DNA from: Saksenaea vasiformis B4078
Lineage: Eukaryota > Mucoromycota > Mucoromycetes > Mucorales > Saksenaeaceae
Direction: 5' to 3'
DNA length: 24,339 bases
Assembly: GCA_000697055.1 (NCBI GenBank)
Contig: JNDT01001345.1
Span: 1 to 24,339 of the forward strand
The notes under the pieces are model-generated. The model ran no database searches, had not been told where the DNA came from, and was given only the letters and a program-made list of their open reading frames with translations. Both the position numbers and the translations under genes were made by a program. Positions 22,231 through 24,339 of this stretch are shown piece by piece (the stretch's first letter is position 1; each line of letters starts with the position of its first letter).

Positions 22231-22428
22231 ATGAAAGCTTTCTTCGTTGGTCTTCTCTCTCTCTCCGTCTACTTTGGTATGGCCGCTGCTGCTGGTTCAG
22301 CCAAGCCCTTGGAACAACGCGGTTGTTTGCCTGACTGGGATAACACCTGTAATATGAATGGACGCAACTGCTGCAGCGGAAACTGCTACATGGAACCTGG
22401 CTGGGCATCTGGTGTCTGCAAGCCATAA
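22231..22428 (+). CDS. Secreted cysteine-knot (knottin) peptide, copy 5
   Basis: A 65-aa precursor: signal MKAFFVGLLSLSVYFGMAAA, pro-segment GSAKPLEQR (as in copy 1), mature domain GCLPDWDNTC... with C-x7-C-x6-CC-x3-C-x10-C spacing. It shares SGNC and the CKP terminus with copy 3 and the MEPGW loop with copies 1, 2 and 4, so it is intermediate between the two subgroups. AATAAA signals follow at 22442. It begins the right duplicated unit. It is divergent from copy 4 (head to head, 7.1 kb). Confidence 0.9.
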   Translation: MKAFFVGLLSLSVYFGMAAAAGSAKPLEQRGCLPDWDNTCNMNGRNCCSGNCYMEPGWASGVCKP

Positions 22429-22449
22429 ACTGTTGTAAAAAAATAAAAT

Positions 22450-23940
22450 AAAATGTGAAAGGGTGCCATAACAGGGTCTCTTTTGTTTTAACTCTTAATA
22501 CCACTTTGCATTGATGACTCCTTTTTCTTCTATCGCACCCTTTTTAATCTGTAATATGGCTGTAGAGCACAATTACTTACGATTTTAGGTACGTGTGAGG
22601 TTCTCCAAGGGCTATTAAGCATCGAAATCGGGAATATTGCTACCAGGTAAGTCTATCGTTTGATTGAGACGGCACTGCAACAAAGTGGCTATCATATATT
22701 AGAAATATATATAATTTTACGCTCGCATATGCAGTAGGATACTGCTGGAAGAAACGATAGCATTGAAATGGGTACCACGCTCGAACGATGAAGCGTTCTC
22801 AAGTAGCTCTGGTTCTTGGAATGTTTAGCGTAATGAAAGAAATATCTGCACCTATCTTAGTCCCATGAACATGCAAAATACTGTCTGTATAAATACAATG
22901 TATTTACTAATGTCACAGCTATGATGTGTGTGTTGATTATGGTTGTAATATATGTGCACATCGACCGTAGGGAAAATGATGAGGCATGAAATGCTTTTTT
23001 AACGCCAGCTGTATTGTTTCATGTAGTTAAGACACCTATATGTGTTGTCGTGTACGCTCATGCCCTTTCTTTCTTCCTTTTCTTTTTACTTTTTATAAGC
23101 ACCATGGTACTGGGAAAATGAAGACAAACGAAATGACTGGTAAACTACATAAAATTCACCACATCGTCACGCCTTGTATGTAGCACGATGGACTGATCGT
23201 TTCTACTATGAATACTAAATATCGCGTTCTACGTAAAGTGGCATCATCCGTGAATCGTATTTAATAATGAAGCAAAGACTTGCTCATCAAACCGCGCTAT
23301 CATAAAGTGTATGCGCATGAACATGTACAACGCCGCTTTGATGTCTTTGATAGAGCTTACACAAGGCGAAATAAAACAGGAAAGCAGACGTAGAGCGCTT
23401 GACGTGTATTTCGGAGAAGTATTTCCTGTTATCTTTTATGATTTGGGGCAGATCATACATTTATATGACTTTTCAAAACCCGTTAGAAGCCGTTTACCGG
23501 GAAGCAGAATATGCACATCATTCTACGCCTTTTGCAAGATGTCGTTCATTGCCAATTATGCTCCGAAGAAGGGCCTAAGTAATAATTTTCCCATCATCGT
23601 TGTGATCACTCACCAGGACTGACCCAGTTAAATTACGAATGATGGCAGAAAATAGTATCATTTCTGGGAATTCCAGAAGGTGGTCTGCGCAGGTCAATGC
23701 TCGGATTGGTAAACCAAGTGGATATCATAAAGTTAAGGTAAGGTCCTGCTGAGTTTTCGTTGTAAAGAGGTCCTAGTATCGAGTAGCTTATAGTTTACGC
23801 TGTTAATGAATAGCAAGTGCAGATAACAAAGACGGAGGGTATCAAATCGTATACAATTTCATTATCTCCATCCCGAACCCTCTCTGAGTCATAATTGACT
23901 CCTTTACAGCGACCCGGATTCAGATGAACCCTGTCGTTGG
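22450..23940. other. Gene-poor part of the right duplicated unit
   Basis: No coding sequence recognised. A 103-codon ORF at 23311-23622 is not preserved in the left unit and is probably chance. Confidence 0.5.
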
Positions 23941-23947
23941 AATTAAT

Positions 23948-24339
23948 GCACGAGTGACGCATGTGTAACGCCATCTATCCAAACCGTAATTTGTTCATTT
24001 GTCTTCTAAGCCCCTCCTGCACCACCATCAGAGGCTTTGTCGTGATGGCTTTGTTACGCTTTGCATGTTTTTGCCGCGACCTTCTTATACCGTCCGCCGT
24101 AACCATAGATCCATTGTTGATAACAAGCTGTAAAGATTTGACATCCTTCATATCATCCATTTGTAGCATTCAAATAAATCAAGATTTAAGGAAACGGCGC
24201 AACGTTGCTATCCAAGTTTCTTCATAAATTGGACAGGTATTGTGACCCGAGCATCAGGATTTGTAAGAGTGGTTCATCTCATTCCCTGGCTGAGTTTTGA
24301 CCAAGGCTTCCGTAGCACGACCCGTTTTTATTATTATCC
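23948..24339. repeat. Highly conserved block, right copy (runs off the edge)
   Basis: Near-identical to 11631-12016. Plus-strand frame 23961-24227 and minus-strand frame 24169-23975 both stay open, the latter again ending TKPLMVVQEGLRRQMNKLRF. Two 3-nt length differences keep frame on either strand. Confidence 0.6.

Larger units (their letters stand above)
22231..24339 (+). repeat. Segmental duplication, right unit (pairs with 9233-12016)
   Basis: Same order of matching segments as the left unit, shorter by about 0.7 kb, and cut by the window edge inside the conserved block. In the left unit a knottin gene starts 522 bases beyond the equivalent point. Confidence 0.8.

Overview
The window is nuclear DNA of a fungus, most likely an early-diverging, Mucoromycota-type mould. 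Its genes carry many short introns (47-67 nt in the best gene) with GTAAGT or GTATGT donors, CTAAC branch points and TAG/CAG acceptors, followed by AATAAA poly(A) signals. One ORF resembles an uncharacterised protein family that I associate with Mucorales genomes. The phylum call is an inference, not a database result.

Layout. Positions 1-337 hold the last exons of an unidentified plus-strand gene cut by the window edge. Positions 1140-4609 (minus) hold a complete 16-exon MCM4 gene, encoding the replicative helicase subunit; I rebuilt it exon by exon (887 aa), and two MluI-box motifs lie just upstream. From about 5.6 kb to the right edge the DNA is dominated by a dispersed family of five tiny secreted cysteine-knot genes: 5717-5917 (-), 9233-9433 (+), 12538-12735 (+), 14929-15129 (-) and 22231-22428 (+). 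Each encodes a signal peptide, a short pro-segment ending in Arg, and a roughly 36-residue six-cysteine knottin. The CCSG-x-C ... G-x-C-K ending resembles the plant (Mj-AMP/PAFP) and beetle (Alo) antifungal knottins. Each copy has about 300 bp of conserved promoter, a TATAAATA box and a 57-60 nt intron in the 5' UTR that ends one base before the ATG.

The DNA between the copies is mostly decaying duplicated sequence. The segment downstream of the 9.2 kb copy is repeated downstream of the 22.2 kb copy and includes an unusually well preserved block of about 0.39 kb; this predicts a sixth knottin gene about 0.5 kb past the right edge. Two promoter-bearing relics (6.7-7.0 kb and 21.1-21.4 kb) lack the knottin but share another short sequence. 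The 15.1 kb copy has a roughly 0.6 kb insertion at its TATA box and a broken UTR-intron donor. The 5.9 kb copy looks like a gene-conversion mosaic.

An unrelated ORF at 18917-20374 belongs to an uncharacterised, probably lineage-expanded family and appears to have its C-terminal helix in the next frame. The most interesting system is the knottin cluster: a multicopy, promoter-matched, fast-rearranging set of secreted mini-proteins in a fungus.
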